From JBBTCX01 sp964494205 (lineage in GTDB: Bacteria; Planctomycetota; Phycisphaerae; UBA1845): 64,000 nucleotides of DNA. Below are positions 33,911 to 43,775 of the stretch, in pieces. Under the pieces are notes generated by a model. It did not search any database and was not told where the DNA came from. It was given only the letters and a program-made list of their open reading frames with translations. Location of the stretch: NCBI GenBank assembly GCA_964494205.1, contig CAZBRD010000025.1:1-64000 (forward strand), in the 5' to 3' direction. Every line of letters begins with the position of its first letter. Position 1 is the first letter of the stretch. The translations under genes were made by a program, and so were the position numbers.

Positions 33911-36900
33911 ATGGCGGTTCGAGAGGAAAACGAACCTAGTAATGATCGGGAACGCAGGCTAATCCTGTTTGCACAACAGGATGCCTCGAGTGACTGGTCA
34001 GTTGAAAATGAAAGCAACGCAGAAAGCAACTCATCTGGCCTTTGGACGTTTGTAACGACAGACACGTTTCCCGGATACGCAGTACAAGGTGAGGTGCATC
34101 GCGGCGGTCAAGGCGTCGTTTATCGCGCTATCCAGATCGCAACGGGTCGCACGGTCGCAATCAAAGTTCTCCGCGATTTCGTGTTTGCAGGAGCGGACGC
34201 AGAATCGCGTTTCAGGCGCGAAGTTCGCCTACTCGCGCAAATCAAACATCCACACATCGTCACCATTCATGACAGCGCGGTCGTGGGCGGCCGACCGTTT
34301 TTCGTCATGGATTTCATCGAGGGCTTGCCCCTTCACACGTTTCTCGGAACGCGAACCTGCTCTGTCGTTCAGATCTTGCGCTTGTTCCTCAAAGTTTGCG
34401 AGGCCGTTCACGCTGCACACGTTCGCGGAATCATTCATCGCGACCTGAAACCAGACAATATTCTGGTGGATGAAAATGAAGATCCGCACATTCTCGACTT
34501 TGGTCTGGCGCGGTTGATCGATGACGAAAACACAAGCCAGGCTCAGTTCCGAGAAGCAACGCAAGAGGGGCAATTCGTCGGCTCACTTCCCTGGGCGAGT
34601 CCTGAACAGGCCGAAGGCCGCCAGGAGCTGATTGATCTTCGTTCGGACGTTTACTCGTTGGGCGTCATTCTCTACCAGATTCTGACCGGTCGATTCCCAT
34701 ACAACGTGAGAGGCAATGTTCGAGATGTGGTCGATGGGATCATACGTGCGCAACCTGTTCGCCCCGGACAATTACGCAAGGAAATAGACGTCGATGTCGA
34801 AACGATCGTTTTGAAAAGTCTAAGCAAGGAGCGTGAACGGCGCTATCAGAGCGGCGGCGAGCTTGCGCGAGACATCGCCCGATACCTTGCCGGCGAACCG
34901 ATCGAAGCAAGGCGTGACTCAACCATTTACGTTCTTCGCAAACAGCTGCGTAAGCATTGGGTTCCGCTGGTTGTGATTGCCAGCTTCATCGTTCTGCTCG
35001 CCGCTTCGTCGGTGGCAGGCTGGACGCTGTATGGCAGTGCGAAGCGAGCTACGGACTCCGCTCGTGCTGCCGAAAAAGAAAAGACATTCAAACTATGGGA
35101 CGCCTATATTGCGCAAGCGCGAGCAGGCCGATTCAGTCGAAAGGCCGGCCAGCGGTTCGATGGGCTACAAGCGCTCGCTGAAGCCGCGAAAATCCGTCCC
35201 AGCATGGAACTCAGGAACGAGGCCATCGCCTGCCTTGCCCTGGCTGATTTGCGAGTCGATCGATTAACAGAAGATGGTCTCGTGAAACGGTCAGATACGG
35301 CTACGGTCGCTGATTCGGCGCTAGATCTTTGGGCTTCCAGCAACCCTAACGGCGACATCTCGATCTATCATTTCGATGACGATCAACTGGTCGCCCAATT
35401 GCCGGGCACTGGATTCAAAGCCATCGCCATTCACTTTTCGCCTGATGAGAGGCATGTCGGTGTCGTGTATAGCCACGCAGAGCACGAAGTTCGTCGTTAC
35501 TGTCTTTGGAACATTGATCGAAGGGAAATTGTAGTTGATCATCCGCAGCCCGGCGCATCGATCACAGAATTCAGCCCTGACGGAGCAAGATGGGCTCTCG
35601 GGCTCGATGACGGAATCAACATATTCGATGTGAACAATGCAACGAAGTCTCTTCACATCCCTCTGGATTACAGCACGCGATTCTTTTCCTTCAGCCCCGA
35701 CGGCAGCCGAATCGCTGCTGTGCCAACCGCCAGCAGTAAAATCGATATTCTTGATTCGAATACCGGACAGTTGCATCGAAGGATTGAGGCGCCTGCGATC
35801 ATTTCTCGCGTTGCATGGCGGCCGGACGGTAATCTCCTGGCCGGTGCCGCCCAAACAAACTTCAACATCTATTTGTGGGATTTGATTACAGAACGGCGGC
35901 GTAGTTTGCAGGGGCATACAGCCGTTTCGATGAGCTTCTCATCGGACGGGGAATTCTTGATGTCGGGCGGGTGGGACTTTTCGATTCGATTGTGGGACGT
36001 GGCGACTGAAGAGCAGATTTGCACCATTCCCGGCAACCTGCGCGGACGACTCAGCAAACTTGAGGATGAAACAGAGCGACATGGTTTCATCACTCCGTCC
36101 AAACGACTCGGAATCCTGGAAGTCAATTATGCACCAGAGAGTCGCGCGCTTCGCGCGCATGCCGGCGCACACAAGGCGCCATTTTGGATCGATGTCGAAC
36201 ACCGAAACGCAGGAGACGGATCAACGCCCATGCTGGCAGCCTCCTGCGGCAGAGATGGCGTCCGACTCTGGGACCTAGATTACCCACGAGAGTTACTCTG
36301 GCTGCCGATCGGTGAGACCGGCTCTGCGTGGTTTGGGCCGTTGGATGATAGCCTGATGACAAGCGGCCCGCGCGGGATTCACTCTTGGCCGATCACAAAG
36401 TCATCCGGTGGATGGCAAATAGGACCGCCGCAAGAGATCTGGAATCAGGGCGCTGGCGTCGCCGCGTGGAGTGGGGACGGGCATCGATTGGTGATGACGG
36501 CAACAGATCCCGATCGAACAAGCGCTCCGAGCGAGGCGATTGTCATCCATCTCGACTCACCAAATCGTGATGTTCTTCGTCTGCCGCATATTGGGGTCAA
36601 TTACGTCGACATCAGTCCCGACGGCCGCTGGATCGTAACCGGCACATGGCAACGGTCCGGCGTGCGTGTCTGGAATGCCCACGACGGTGCGCTGATTTCA
36701 GAATTGCTCCTTTCAGATGAAATGTCTCCGGATGACAAATTGGAGCAGAGTACCTTGGTGAAGTTCAGTCCCGACGGTCGCTGGCTAATCACCAGCACTG
36801 CCCAGGAAGTGACTTTTTGGGAAACTGGCACGTGGAAGCGATTAGATAGCATCGCCACTCTTCGCGAAAGCAATGTTCCGCCGAGGGTGGCCTTTACAAC

Positions 36901-37240
36901 AGATGGAACGTTGATGGCCATGAATCCATCCGCCTATCTAGTCAGACTCTACAGCACGGAATCACGAACTGAACTCGCCACGTTCGAACCCCCCGAGCAC
37001 GAATCCGCGCGTGCCATCTGCTTCAGTCCCGATGGCGGAAAACTGATCGTCGGTAGTTCTGAGAACCTGATTCGAATCTGGGACTTGCAGGCAATCCGGA
37101 ACGAGCTGGATGCCATCGGCCTAGATTGGGATGCTCCCGCTTCGTCTAGCGTCGAACGTCCGCGTTCATCGAATAAGCTCCGGGTCGTTTCTGAACTTGG
37201 CGAATTGGAATCGAAGACGAATGACTCGAAGTCAGATTGA
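33911..37240 (+). CDS. Membrane Ser/Thr protein kinase with C-terminal WD40 propeller
   Basis: A 1109-residue receptor-like kinase. The kinase domain is at ~55-330: glycine loop VHRGGQGVVYRA, ATP lysine Lys85 (VAIKVL), catalytic HRDLKPDN with Asp178, DFG at 196-198, and WASPEQAEG in the activation segment. All essential residues are present, so it should be active. A single transmembrane helix (~351-374) separates it from a long C-terminal part (~440-1085) made of WD40-like repeats with signatures such as FSPDGRWLITS, IRLWDVATEEQ and IRIWDLQAI. It probably senses a ligand through the propeller and phosphorylates targets such as the adjacent sigma factor. The topology suggests the propeller lies outside the cytoplasm. 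Confidence 0.93.
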   Translation: MAVREENEPSNDRERRLILFAQQDASSDWSVENESNAESNSSGLWTFVTTDTFPGYAVQGEVHRGGQGVVYRAIQIATGRTVAIKVLRDFVFAGADAESRFRREVRLLAQIKHPHIVTIHDSAVVGGRPFFVMDFIEGLPLHTFLGTRTCSVVQILRLFLKVCEAVHAAHVRGIIHRDLKPDNILVDENEDPHILDFGLARLIDDENTSQAQFREATQEGQFVGSLPWASPEQAEGRQELIDLRSDVYSLGVILYQILTGRFPYNVRGNVRDVVDGIIRAQPVRPGQLRKEIDVDVETIVLKSLSKERERRYQSGGELARDIARYLAGEPIEARRDSTIYVLRKQLRKHWVPLVVIASFIVLLAASSVAGWTLYGSAKRATDSARAAEKEKTFKLWDAYIAQARAGRFSRKAGQRFDGLQALAEAAKIRPSMELRNEAIACLALADLRVDRLTEDGLVKRSDTATVADSALDLWASSNPNGDISIYHFDDDQLVAQLPGTGFKAIAIHFSPDERHVGVVYSHAEHEVRRYCLWNIDRREIVVDHPQPGASITEFSPDGARWALGLDDGINIFDVNNATKSLHIPLDYSTRFFSFSPDGSRIAAVPTASSKIDILDSNTGQLHRRIEAPAIISRVAWRPDGNLLAGAAQTNFNIYLWDLITERRRSLQGHTAVSMSFSSDGEFLMSGGWDFSIRLWDVATEEQICTIPGNLRGRLSKLEDETERHGFITPSKRLGILEVNYAPESRALRAHAGAHKAPFWIDVEHRNAGDGSTPMLAASCGRDGVRLWDLDYPRELLWLPIGETGSAWFGPLDDSLMTSGPRGIHSWPITKSSGGWQIGPPQEIWNQGAGVAAWSGDGHRLVMTATDPDRTSAPSEAIVIHLDSPNRDVLRLPHIGVNYVDISPDGRWIVTGTWQRSGVRVWNAHDGALISELLLSDEMSPDDKLEQSTLVKFSPDGRWLITSTAQEVTFWETGTWKRLDSIATLRESNVPPRVAFTTDGTLMAMNPSAYLVRLYSTESRTELATFEPPEHESARAICFSPDGGKLIVGSSENLIRIWDLQAIRNELDAIGLDWDAPASSSVERPRSSNKLRVVSELGELESKTNDSKSD

Positions 37241-37269
37241 TGAACGCTTGATCTGCGATTGATTCACTC

Positions 37270-37284
37270 TGTGCCATCGGCACA
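37270..37284. terminator. Short hairpin between convergent genes
   Basis: TGTGCC/GGCACA with a 3-base loop lies between the convergent kinase and LuxR-type regulator genes. The stem is only 6 bp and no T-run follows. Confidence 0.3.
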
Positions 37285-37356
37285 CTCGGCGCATGTGGGA
37301 CCGACCAATCGCTCGTCGGACGCACCGCAACTATTTCCGAAAAGTGGATTGAGTAT

Positions 37357-38157
37357 CTACATCTGCTGATCGATGTATCGAGCCATTAACTCAGTGCGAC
37401 TTGTGACACCCAGAATGCGAAAGAGTTGCTTGGTGTATTCATGGACTGTGTTTTGGCTGAGATTCGCATGGCTTGCTATTTCTTTTTCACTCAACTTGGT
37501 CAGCAACCAACTCAACATTTGTCGCAGCCGCGGCGGCAAGTTTTTTTCGACCTCGTGTGTCAACTGATATTCAGACACTCGCCGAAATAGCCAACCGAAT
37601 TCAGCCTCAAGCAAATAGACTAGGTCACGGTATCGATTACCGCTGGTCAATGATCTAGTGAGGTCATGTGTGATACAGACGATTCGCTTAGAGTGTTCGG
37701 TATTCCAAAACGAAAAAATGACGTGGTCGCCGACAGTAGTGCAGTAGGAACGCCGGTTAAATTTCTTACACGACTCGCAACGGCATTCCGGTTCGTTTCT
37801 GCCCGCATCACAGTGAATTGAAGATTGCCAACAGATCCAAATGTCTATTATCTCTTCAGCACTTGGATCCGTAGCCCAATCTCTGGGCGAACTAACCTCT
37901 GAGCCGCCCGTCTTCACCGTGGAATACGAAACGGTCCATGCAGTTCGATCGGCTGCTCCATTAGTGAACGGCCCAACTTGTTCAAACAACACCGCTCCTG
38001 TTGCCCCTAGTAGTTGACAGACGCCCTTCAAGAACAACTCTGCCAGCGAAACGGCGTGCACTCTGGTTTCGTGTAGTTCGCTTGATAACCGGAGAAGTGC
38101 ACGAAGCAACTTGGCCGATGGTTGACGCCTTTCGGTATTGGCCGTTGTCGCATTCAT
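37357..38157 (-). CDS. LuxR-family transcription regulator with Cys cluster
   Basis: A 266-residue regulator. The C-terminal ~65 residues form a LuxR-type helix-turn-helix (LPPRLRQMLSWLLTKLSEKEIASH, NTVHEYTKQLFRILGV). The N-terminal ~190 residues look like a GAF-like sensory domain but lack a receiver domain. Within it is a cysteine cluster (CDAGRNEPECRCESCKK...C, spacing C-x8-C-x-C-x2-C-x8-C) that could bind a metal or an iron-sulfur centre, or sense redox state. The ATG at 38157 opens the frame. It is divergent from the large secreted-protein genes starting at 38598 and may regulate them; that is a positional inference. A small palindrome (TCCCTGATTAGGGA) lies just upstream. Confidence 0.82.
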   Translation of the reverse strand: MNATTANTERRQPSAKLLRALLRLSSELHETRVHAVSLAELFLKGVCQLLGATGAVLFEQVGPFTNGAADRTAWTVSYSTVKTGGSEVSSPRDWATDPSAEEIIDIWICWQSSIHCDAGRNEPECRCESCKKFNRRSYCTTVGDHVIFSFWNTEHSKRIVCITHDLTRSLTSGNRYRDLVYLLEAEFGWLFRRVSEYQLTHEVEKNLPPRLRQMLSWLLTKLSEKEIASHANLSQNTVHEYTKQLFRILGVTSRTELMARYIDQQM

Positions 38158-38597
38158 GAAAGTGTTACACGCGAAATATCAGTCCCTGATTAGGGATGTT
38201 GTGGATCATATCAGTTATACGTTACATATTCAAGCCTCAGGCTGGAGGGCGTCAAACAGGTTTTCAAGTTTCAATTGATGACTTGAAACTCAGTGCGCAG
38301 TCAGTCGTTTGTCGAAACTGGTAAACGCAGTCACGGAGTGACTCATTGGAAGGGTAATGAAGCGCACGCCGAGTCCACCATCCCGATTCGAAAAAGTCGA
38401 CTGGAAACACCCAAGATGTTGCTGGTTAGTCGGGACTTTTTGGCATTCAAATGTGTTTGTGTGAGTGGCCGACCGCGTCGGGCAAACGACACGGCCGGCC
38501 TAAACCAGTTGAGGCGCGTGGCTATGAAAGACACACGCATCTTCCTTTGTCATTCTAGTCAAAGGCGCCCAACTCGAACAAGAACAGGGAAGGAGAA
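38158..38597. other. Intergenic stretch between divergent regulator and secreted-protein genes
   Basis: No supported gene, although an open frame runs through part of it. It contains TCCCT/AGGGA arms at 38183-38196 and a TTTCAAG/CTTGAAA dyad at 38262-38288, both candidate operators or leader hairpins. The ribosome-binding site GGAAGGAG precedes the ATG at 38598. Confidence 0.45.
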
Positions 38598-40589
38598 ATG
38601 TCCATGTCCGTTCGAAAATGCGTTGGGCTTACGAGGCTGTTTTGCCTCCTGCTACTGGTGGGGGGGGCTGTTGCTTGGGCCTCAGAGATTGGTGTGCAAG
38701 ATGAATCGAGGCGCAGAGTAATCGCGCCGACGGCATCGCCATGGGCCGAGGAATCGGATCGAGACCATGCGCTGGTACGCAAGAGCGATGGTATTTTTGA
38801 AAGGCACACCGGTGAGGGTGGAATGAGCGCTCGCCAAAGGTTGAAGGCCGTTGGAACATCACGTCGAGTTCCTGGTTCCAACGTGGCGGGTGCAACCATC
38901 AACGTTGATGTTCATGCATCGTCTGCCCCCAATGCCTTTGGATCGCCGAGTTGGGCGGGCTATGTCGTCAACGCGTTACAAGCCCTGGAAAACAACTTAT
39001 CAACCAACGGCAACCGCGCTACAGACCCCACCGGTTACGAACGCGCACCGTCACAAATCCCTCCAGGAGAAATAGCCGTCAGCAGTTTTAACAGTTGGCG
39101 AGGCGTTGTCAGTCCGGCGGCTCCGTTCAACAACGAGTACGGCAATCGCATGCATTTCGGCTTGCACGCGTATGGCGATGGAGCAACCAAGTTTCGTCTC
39201 GAAGACCTTACGTTCTCATTTCACAGCGATGACCCGTGGGATTCCCTCTTGTTCACGGGGGACTTTGTCGGGTTCAACTACAGCTCCACGCGCTACGGCA
39301 TCGATTGGGTAGACGGCATCAAGGGCAACGGTAACGACATCGTCTACACCAGTGGAAATGGAACGACCTTGGTAGATGAGATTGTCTACGTGGGCGTCGG
39401 TAATGGATGGTGGCCCAGCGGCGGGACTCCGCAGGATGACATGGATGATTTCTTTGCTTGGGTAGCGAGCTACGGCCCGATCAACGTGAGCTGCGCTTAT
39501 TCAGTGCTTGGGTTCACCGGCTCCGATTCTGTCACGCTCTCGCAGCAGATTGTGGACGACTTCGGTGTGCATGGTTGGAAGTCGGACGATACACGCAACC
39601 CGGCGGGAACAGATCTCGTTGGCACCAATTACACGCATTTCGGCAAGCCCGGCCAGGCTCCCACTGTCGCCGATGACACAGCCATCGCAGGTCAGATCAA
39701 GTTCGTCAACGGTCCCGGTGGTGTTCCTGCGCTGGAGATGACCAAGACTTCGACGGGCGGAAACAGCAAGTGCACGCTCAGCAAGGTGGATGCGGGTGGT
39801 TTTGCCACCAATGACTGGCGCCCAGGGTTCTTTGCCAATTATCGATACTATGCAGGAAGCTCGGTCGAAGTCGCAGTTTTGAAGCTCGGCATTCGTTCAC
39901 CGCTATGGGGAACCTCTTCAGGTCAATCTCAGAACGGTTTCACCGCGGTCAGGTCCGGCGAGTCGGCTTGGGATTTGATTCTCGTTGACTGGCGCGGAAC
40001 GCAGCCGCCATGGACAGTCGGTGCCTGGGATCGATTCAACACCGACGCCAACACGCAGTGCTGGCGCATCTTTAGACAAGGCACGAACGGCTTCTTCAAC
40101 GCGACGCCCACTCCTCCCGGCGCGCAGGTCGGCTGGTCGCTGAACGAACTATACGCGATGAGTGATCTCGGTACACCCGCGCATGTCGCGCGTACGGGCC
40201 ACACATGGAGCGAGATGCTGTTCGGCACGGGCGCAAAGGTTGCGAGCATTCAATTCGGCGTCGGGTCCAGCACGGGTTCGACCACCAGCTACATCGACTA
40301 TCTGGATACGAGCTTGCTCAACGGAGGCAATCGCGTGGATTTTGTCGGCGCGCTGCCAACCGTCACGACGATCGGCGCTTTTCCTTCGCAGGTACCGGAC
40401 GAGCAGGAACCGCAAGTCAACCTCGGCGATGCTCCGCTGGCGTACGAACCCGATTCATGGAAGAATTCGGTCATCGGCAAGGTCAACTGGCATGCGCGCT
40501 ACAACGCGGATGGCAATTACCTCACTGCGTTGTTCCCCACTCAGGCAGCTACGCTGACCGTCAACGATATCGAATCAATTCTCTATTGA
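38598..40589 (+). CDS. N-terminal part of a split secreted protein (ends at in-frame TGA)
   Basis: A 663-residue product that starts at an ATG behind AAGGAG, with a signal peptide (CVGLTRLFCLLLLVGGAVAWA). It has a polar region and a large globular part of unknown family (DVHASSAPNAFGSPSWAGYV, FHSDDPWDSLLFTGDFVGFN). It ends ...NDIESILY at a TGA (40587-40589). The reading frame continues without shift through TNRPVGTAAGRDWLLFLYTRPP into the open frame called at 40629-43574. The stop falls where a tryptophan (TGG) would fit the context LYWTNRP. So this is probably one ~1,658-residue secreted protein interrupted by a single nonsense change, or an assembly or sequencing error. TGA is the normal stop codon of neighbouring genes, so recoding of the whole genome is excluded. 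Confidence 0.75.
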   Translation: MSMSVRKCVGLTRLFCLLLLVGGAVAWASEIGVQDESRRRVIAPTASPWAEESDRDHALVRKSDGIFERHTGEGGMSARQRLKAVGTSRRVPGSNVAGATINVDVHASSAPNAFGSPSWAGYVVNALQALENNLSTNGNRATDPTGYERAPSQIPPGEIAVSSFNSWRGVVSPAAPFNNEYGNRMHFGLHAYGDGATKFRLEDLTFSFHSDDPWDSLLFTGDFVGFNYSSTRYGIDWVDGIKGNGNDIVYTSGNGTTLVDEIVYVGVGNGWWPSGGTPQDDMDDFFAWVASYGPINVSCAYSVLGFTGSDSVTLSQQIVDDFGVHGWKSDDTRNPAGTDLVGTNYTHFGKPGQAPTVADDTAIAGQIKFVNGPGGVPALEMTKTSTGGNSKCTLSKVDAGGFATNDWRPGFFANYRYYAGSSVEVAVLKLGIRSPLWGTSSGQSQNGFTAVRSGESAWDLILVDWRGTQPPWTVGAWDRFNTDANTQCWRIFRQGTNGFFNATPTPPGAQVGWSLNELYAMSDLGTPAHVARTGHTWSEMLFGTGAKVASIQFGVGSSTGSTTSYIDYLDTSLLNGGNRVDFVGALPTVTTIGAFPSQVPDEQEPQVNLGDAPLAYEPDSWKNSVIGKVNWHARYNADGNYLTALFPTQAATLTVNDIESILY

Positions 40590-40628
40590 ACCAATCGACC
40601 GGTCGGCACGGCCGCCGGGCGCGACTGG

Positions 40629-43574
40629 TTGCTGTTCCTCTACACGAGACCGCCGGGTGACGCTTCGTGGTACGGCAAACGGTTCGTCAACAATTTCGAC
40701 GCACACACTGAGATCGGTGATTGGACCCATTACTCCACCGACATCGATATGACTTTCCGAAGGAACAGCGGAACACCAACCGGGCATATGAATCTGGCTA
40801 CCTTGAAAGCCACCTATGGAACCGAATTAGTTGAAATGTTCTCCGTCCAGACCGATAGCGGGTGGGGCGGATCAGGCGGGTTTGCGGGTTCCATCGACGG
40901 ACTGACGATCATCCTGACTGATGGTAGTGTTGGCCATGTCGATTTCGTTCGTCAGCCGACAATCACGCTCGAACCGAACGACGAGTGTTATGCTTCCGGC
41001 GAGACAGTCACGGTTAACGTCTGGATGAATGACGTGCCCGAGTCGATCGTCGGCGGGCAATTCTTCCTCGATTACGACGACAGCAAGCTGACGTTTGTGA
41101 GTGCCAATCCGGGCGATTCACCTTTTGTGCTGGAGGTCTTCGAAGCTGTTCCCGGCGACGGCGGCGCGGGCACCATCGACTACGCGGTCAGTACGCTTTC
41201 GGGAGATCCGGGTGTTTCGGGGACGAAGAAGCTGGCAGTGCTGACTTTCACGGCGGCGACGCAGATTTGCTCAGAGACGGGCTTAATTTCCTGGCGTTCG
41301 CATGCGCCGCCCACTCGTCTGAGCGATGCATCCGGTGGATCAGTCGAACCCACGCTGATCGGTTTGGATTTGTCAGACACTGAGGATCCGACCATCACGA
41401 CGCCAGCCAGCGACTCGACCGTTTCATGCAACCTGGCGAGCAACGTAGCCCAACTCAACGCCTGGCTTTCGAGCCACGGCGGTGCGGTCGCGACGGACAA
41501 TTGCGGTGCGGTGACGTGGACGCACAACTACACCGGTTTGTCGGACCTCTGCGGCGGAACTGGTGCAGCTACCGTCACGTTCACAGCCACTGACGAATGC
41601 GGCAACTACAGCACCACGACAGCGACATTCACGATCCAGGATACCACGGCTCCGGCGATCACGTGCCCGGCTGCGGCCACCATTGAATGCGATGACTCCA
41701 CCGTGCCGGGTCTGCCTTACGGAACGGTAACGGGCGGCATCATGGTGCGATACAACACGGCTTCGCCCGAGACGTCCGCCAACCAAGCCTATATGAAGAC
41801 CCAGTACAGCCAAACAAACACGAATGGCGCAGCCTTCCAATACAGCACGGTGCCACTCACTGGCAGCGGACTCACGTGGGCGCTTCTGTGGGGACAGGTT
41901 GGTCCGCCAACGCAGTTTGGATTCGATCTCGTTCTGGAAGCGCCGACGGCGAGCATCCCGATTCCTTACCCCACGGCGTACAACAACACGAATAACACCA
42001 TCGCCGGGCGAGCGCCGGCTGGTCTGGTGCGATGGGAAATCGATGACTACAAACCAAACGTCCCGGTCGGCCCGGTTAATCCGACGAATCAGGTGATCAA
42101 CAGCCAGGTTCGTTCGGTGTCGGGTCCGAATGTCAATCCGTTGGTGGACATTGAAATCCTTTCGCTCAATCTGGTTTCAACGCCGCCGACCACCACGATG
42201 ACGATTTCCGGTGTGTTGCACAGCGACGGTATTCACCACTGGTATACCCCGGCGACTCCCGACTCGCCGATGTCTCTCTACAACCTGAATGGAGACTTCT
42301 ACTTCTCTGGCACGCTGGTTTACGACTCCACGTTGGATGTGACTGCCGGCGGAGCTTTCTACTCCGGGACAATTCAAATCTCCGCCAACTCAGCATCGAC
42401 GGGGCTTGGTTACGCCCTTGCGACAGATGCTTGCGATCTGTTCCCGGTCGTTTCATACACGGACAATCTCGCGGGATTGACCGGATGTGACGGCACCGGC
42501 ACGATTGTTCGCACGTGGTCTGCCACCGATGCCTGCGGAAACAACTCAACCTGTAACCAGACGATCACCGTGGTAGATACGACTCCGCCGGTGCTTTCCT
42601 CCTGCCCGGCGAATATCACGGTGCCCGCGGACGCCGGCGGTTGCGACGCTGTCGTGACTTACACGCCACCGACTGCCACCGACAATTGCGATTCGTCGGC
42701 GCCGGTGGTGTGTTTGCCGGCCAGCGGGTCCATTTTTGGACCGGGCACAACGCCGGTGACATGCACGGCGACAGACGATTGCAGCAACTCCTCGCAATGT
42801 ATGTTCAACGTGACGGTCACCGCGTTCAATGAGTTGGACGTAACCGTTCAGCTTTCGCCGACGGTGGTGGCTGGTCCGTTCGACCGCTGCATCACATTTG
42901 AATTGTGGGATTGTCCGGGCGTCGTTCCGACCCATACGGCCAACGCAGTGATGACCTTCAGCGGAGGACTTGCTACCGGAACGATCAACGTCGCGTGCGG
43001 AAATTACGAATGCATCACGGCCCGAGATCGTCGACATACACTTCGACGAAAGGACGAGGCGTTTGGCATCACGGGAGACCATTACACAGCCGATTTCACC
43101 GGCAATCCAGGCAGCGGTGGTGATTGGCTGATCAGCGGTAATCTCAATAACGACGCGTTTGTCGATATTCTCGACTTCGGTGTGTTCACGTCCCAGTGGC
43201 TTGTCAATTATGGAAGCGGCAACACCACTTGCTCCACGGCTGCGCCGCATGCCGATCTCAATGGCGACGGCATCGTGAACAATGCCGAGTTCACATTTAT
43301 TCAGATTAATTTCCTCAAAGGAAACGAGGCCAATTGTTGCGGCGCTCCCGGCATCGGTCCGGGCGAGGGAGAAGCGTTTGCTATTCAGCAAATCTCCGTT
43401 GACGAGTTGTGGGAGCACGGACTCGGTGAATTGGCGTCCGGCGACCTGAATGCAGATGGGTTGCTAGACATGCTGGACATTGAGGCCTTTGCGTTGGGGG
43501 CGAGACCGGTGGCCGCCCCTGTTCCCGCGCCGATCGAACTAGCACCAACGTTGGGTGAATTGGAACAACGTTGA
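40629..43574 (+). CDS. C-terminal part of the split secreted protein: cohesin-like, HYR and dockerin modules
   Basis: The frame is continuous with the preceding open frame except for the TGA at 40587. The TTG at 40629 is only the first possible start after that stop and has no ribosome-binding site, so this part is probably untranslated unless readthrough or re-initiation occurs. Modules in order: a ~110-residue segment completing the upstream domain; a cohesin-like domain (VGGQFFLDYDDSKLTFVSAN, PFVLEVFEAVPGDGG, TIDYAVSTLSG); HYR/Ig-like repeats (DTTAPAITCPAAATIEC, DTTPPVLSSCPANITVPA); and a C-terminal dockerin with calcium loops (NLNNDAFVDILDFGVF, DLNGDGIVNNAEF). The same cohesin-like domain recurs in the next two genes. 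A surface or extracellular complex role is inferred. Confidence 0.75.
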   Translation: MLFLYTRPPGDASWYGKRFVNNFDAHTEIGDWTHYSTDIDMTFRRNSGTPTGHMNLATLKATYGTELVEMFSVQTDSGWGGSGGFAGSIDGLTIILTDGSVGHVDFVRQPTITLEPNDECYASGETVTVNVWMNDVPESIVGGQFFLDYDDSKLTFVSANPGDSPFVLEVFEAVPGDGGAGTIDYAVSTLSGDPGVSGTKKLAVLTFTAATQICSETGLISWRSHAPPTRLSDASGGSVEPTLIGLDLSDTEDPTITTPASDSTVSCNLASNVAQLNAWLSSHGGAVATDNCGAVTWTHNYTGLSDLCGGTGAATVTFTATDECGNYSTTTATFTIQDTTAPAITCPAAATIECDDSTVPGLPYGTVTGGIMVRYNTASPETSANQAYMKTQYSQTNTNGAAFQYSTVPLTGSGLTWALLWGQVGPPTQFGFDLVLEAPTASIPIPYPTAYNNTNNTIAGRAPAGLVRWEIDDYKPNVPVGPVNPTNQVINSQVRSVSGPNVNPLVDIEILSLNLVSTPPTTTMTISGVLHSDGIHHWYTPATPDSPMSLYNLNGDFYFSGTLVYDSTLDVTAGGAFYSGTIQISANSASTGLGYALATDACDLFPVVSYTDNLAGLTGCDGTGTIVRTWSATDACGNNSTCNQTITVVDTTPPVLSSCPANITVPADAGGCDAVVTYTPPTATDNCDSSAPVVCLPASGSIFGPGTTPVTCTATDDCSNSSQCMFNVTVTAFNELDVTVQLSPTVVAGPFDRCITFELWDCPGVVPTHTANAVMTFSGGLATGTINVACGNYECITARDRRHTLRRKDEAFGITGDHYTADFTGNPGSGGDWLISGNLNNDAFVDILDFGVFTSQWLVNYGSGNTTCSTAAPHADLNGDGIVNNAEFTFIQINFLKGNEANCCGAPGIGPGEGEAFAIQQISVDELWEHGLGELASGDLNADGLLDMLDIEAFALGARPVAAPVPAPIELAPTLGELEQR

Positions 43575-43602
43575 GGTCTTGTTGACCTGGACACAGGAGC
43601 AG

Positions 43603-43650
43603 CCGAAGTGGGTCGGTCGATCTCGAAGCGGAATCGACCGACCCCTTCGG
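43603..43650 (+). terminator. Long hairpin after the split secreted-protein gene
   Basis: A 12-bp perfect stem GGGTCGGTCGAT/ATCGACCGACCC (43610-43621 and 43633-43644) is extended by CCGAA/TTCGG outside. It starts ~30 bases after the stop at 43574. It lacks a T-run but is well placed. Confidence 0.6.
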
Positions 43651-43775
43651 TGCTTCCCAAGCAAGTGTGAGGGACGGAGCAACTACCCAATAGTTTATTC
43701 CGAAAAACAGATCGCGCCTCTCAGGTGCGTTTGATTCCTGAGCGGCGTAGCTGTGCAAATCGAGGCGGTGATGCA

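Noticed and set aside
38293..38721. 142-codon open frame upstream of and overlapping the split secreted-protein gene
   Set aside because: It overlaps the well-supported ATG at 38598 in another frame and has no family features.
40587..40589. Genome-wide TGA-to-tryptophan recoding
   Set aside because: Several intact genes in the window end at TGA (for example 4608, 8726, 11433), so the code is standard and the in-frame TGA is a local event.
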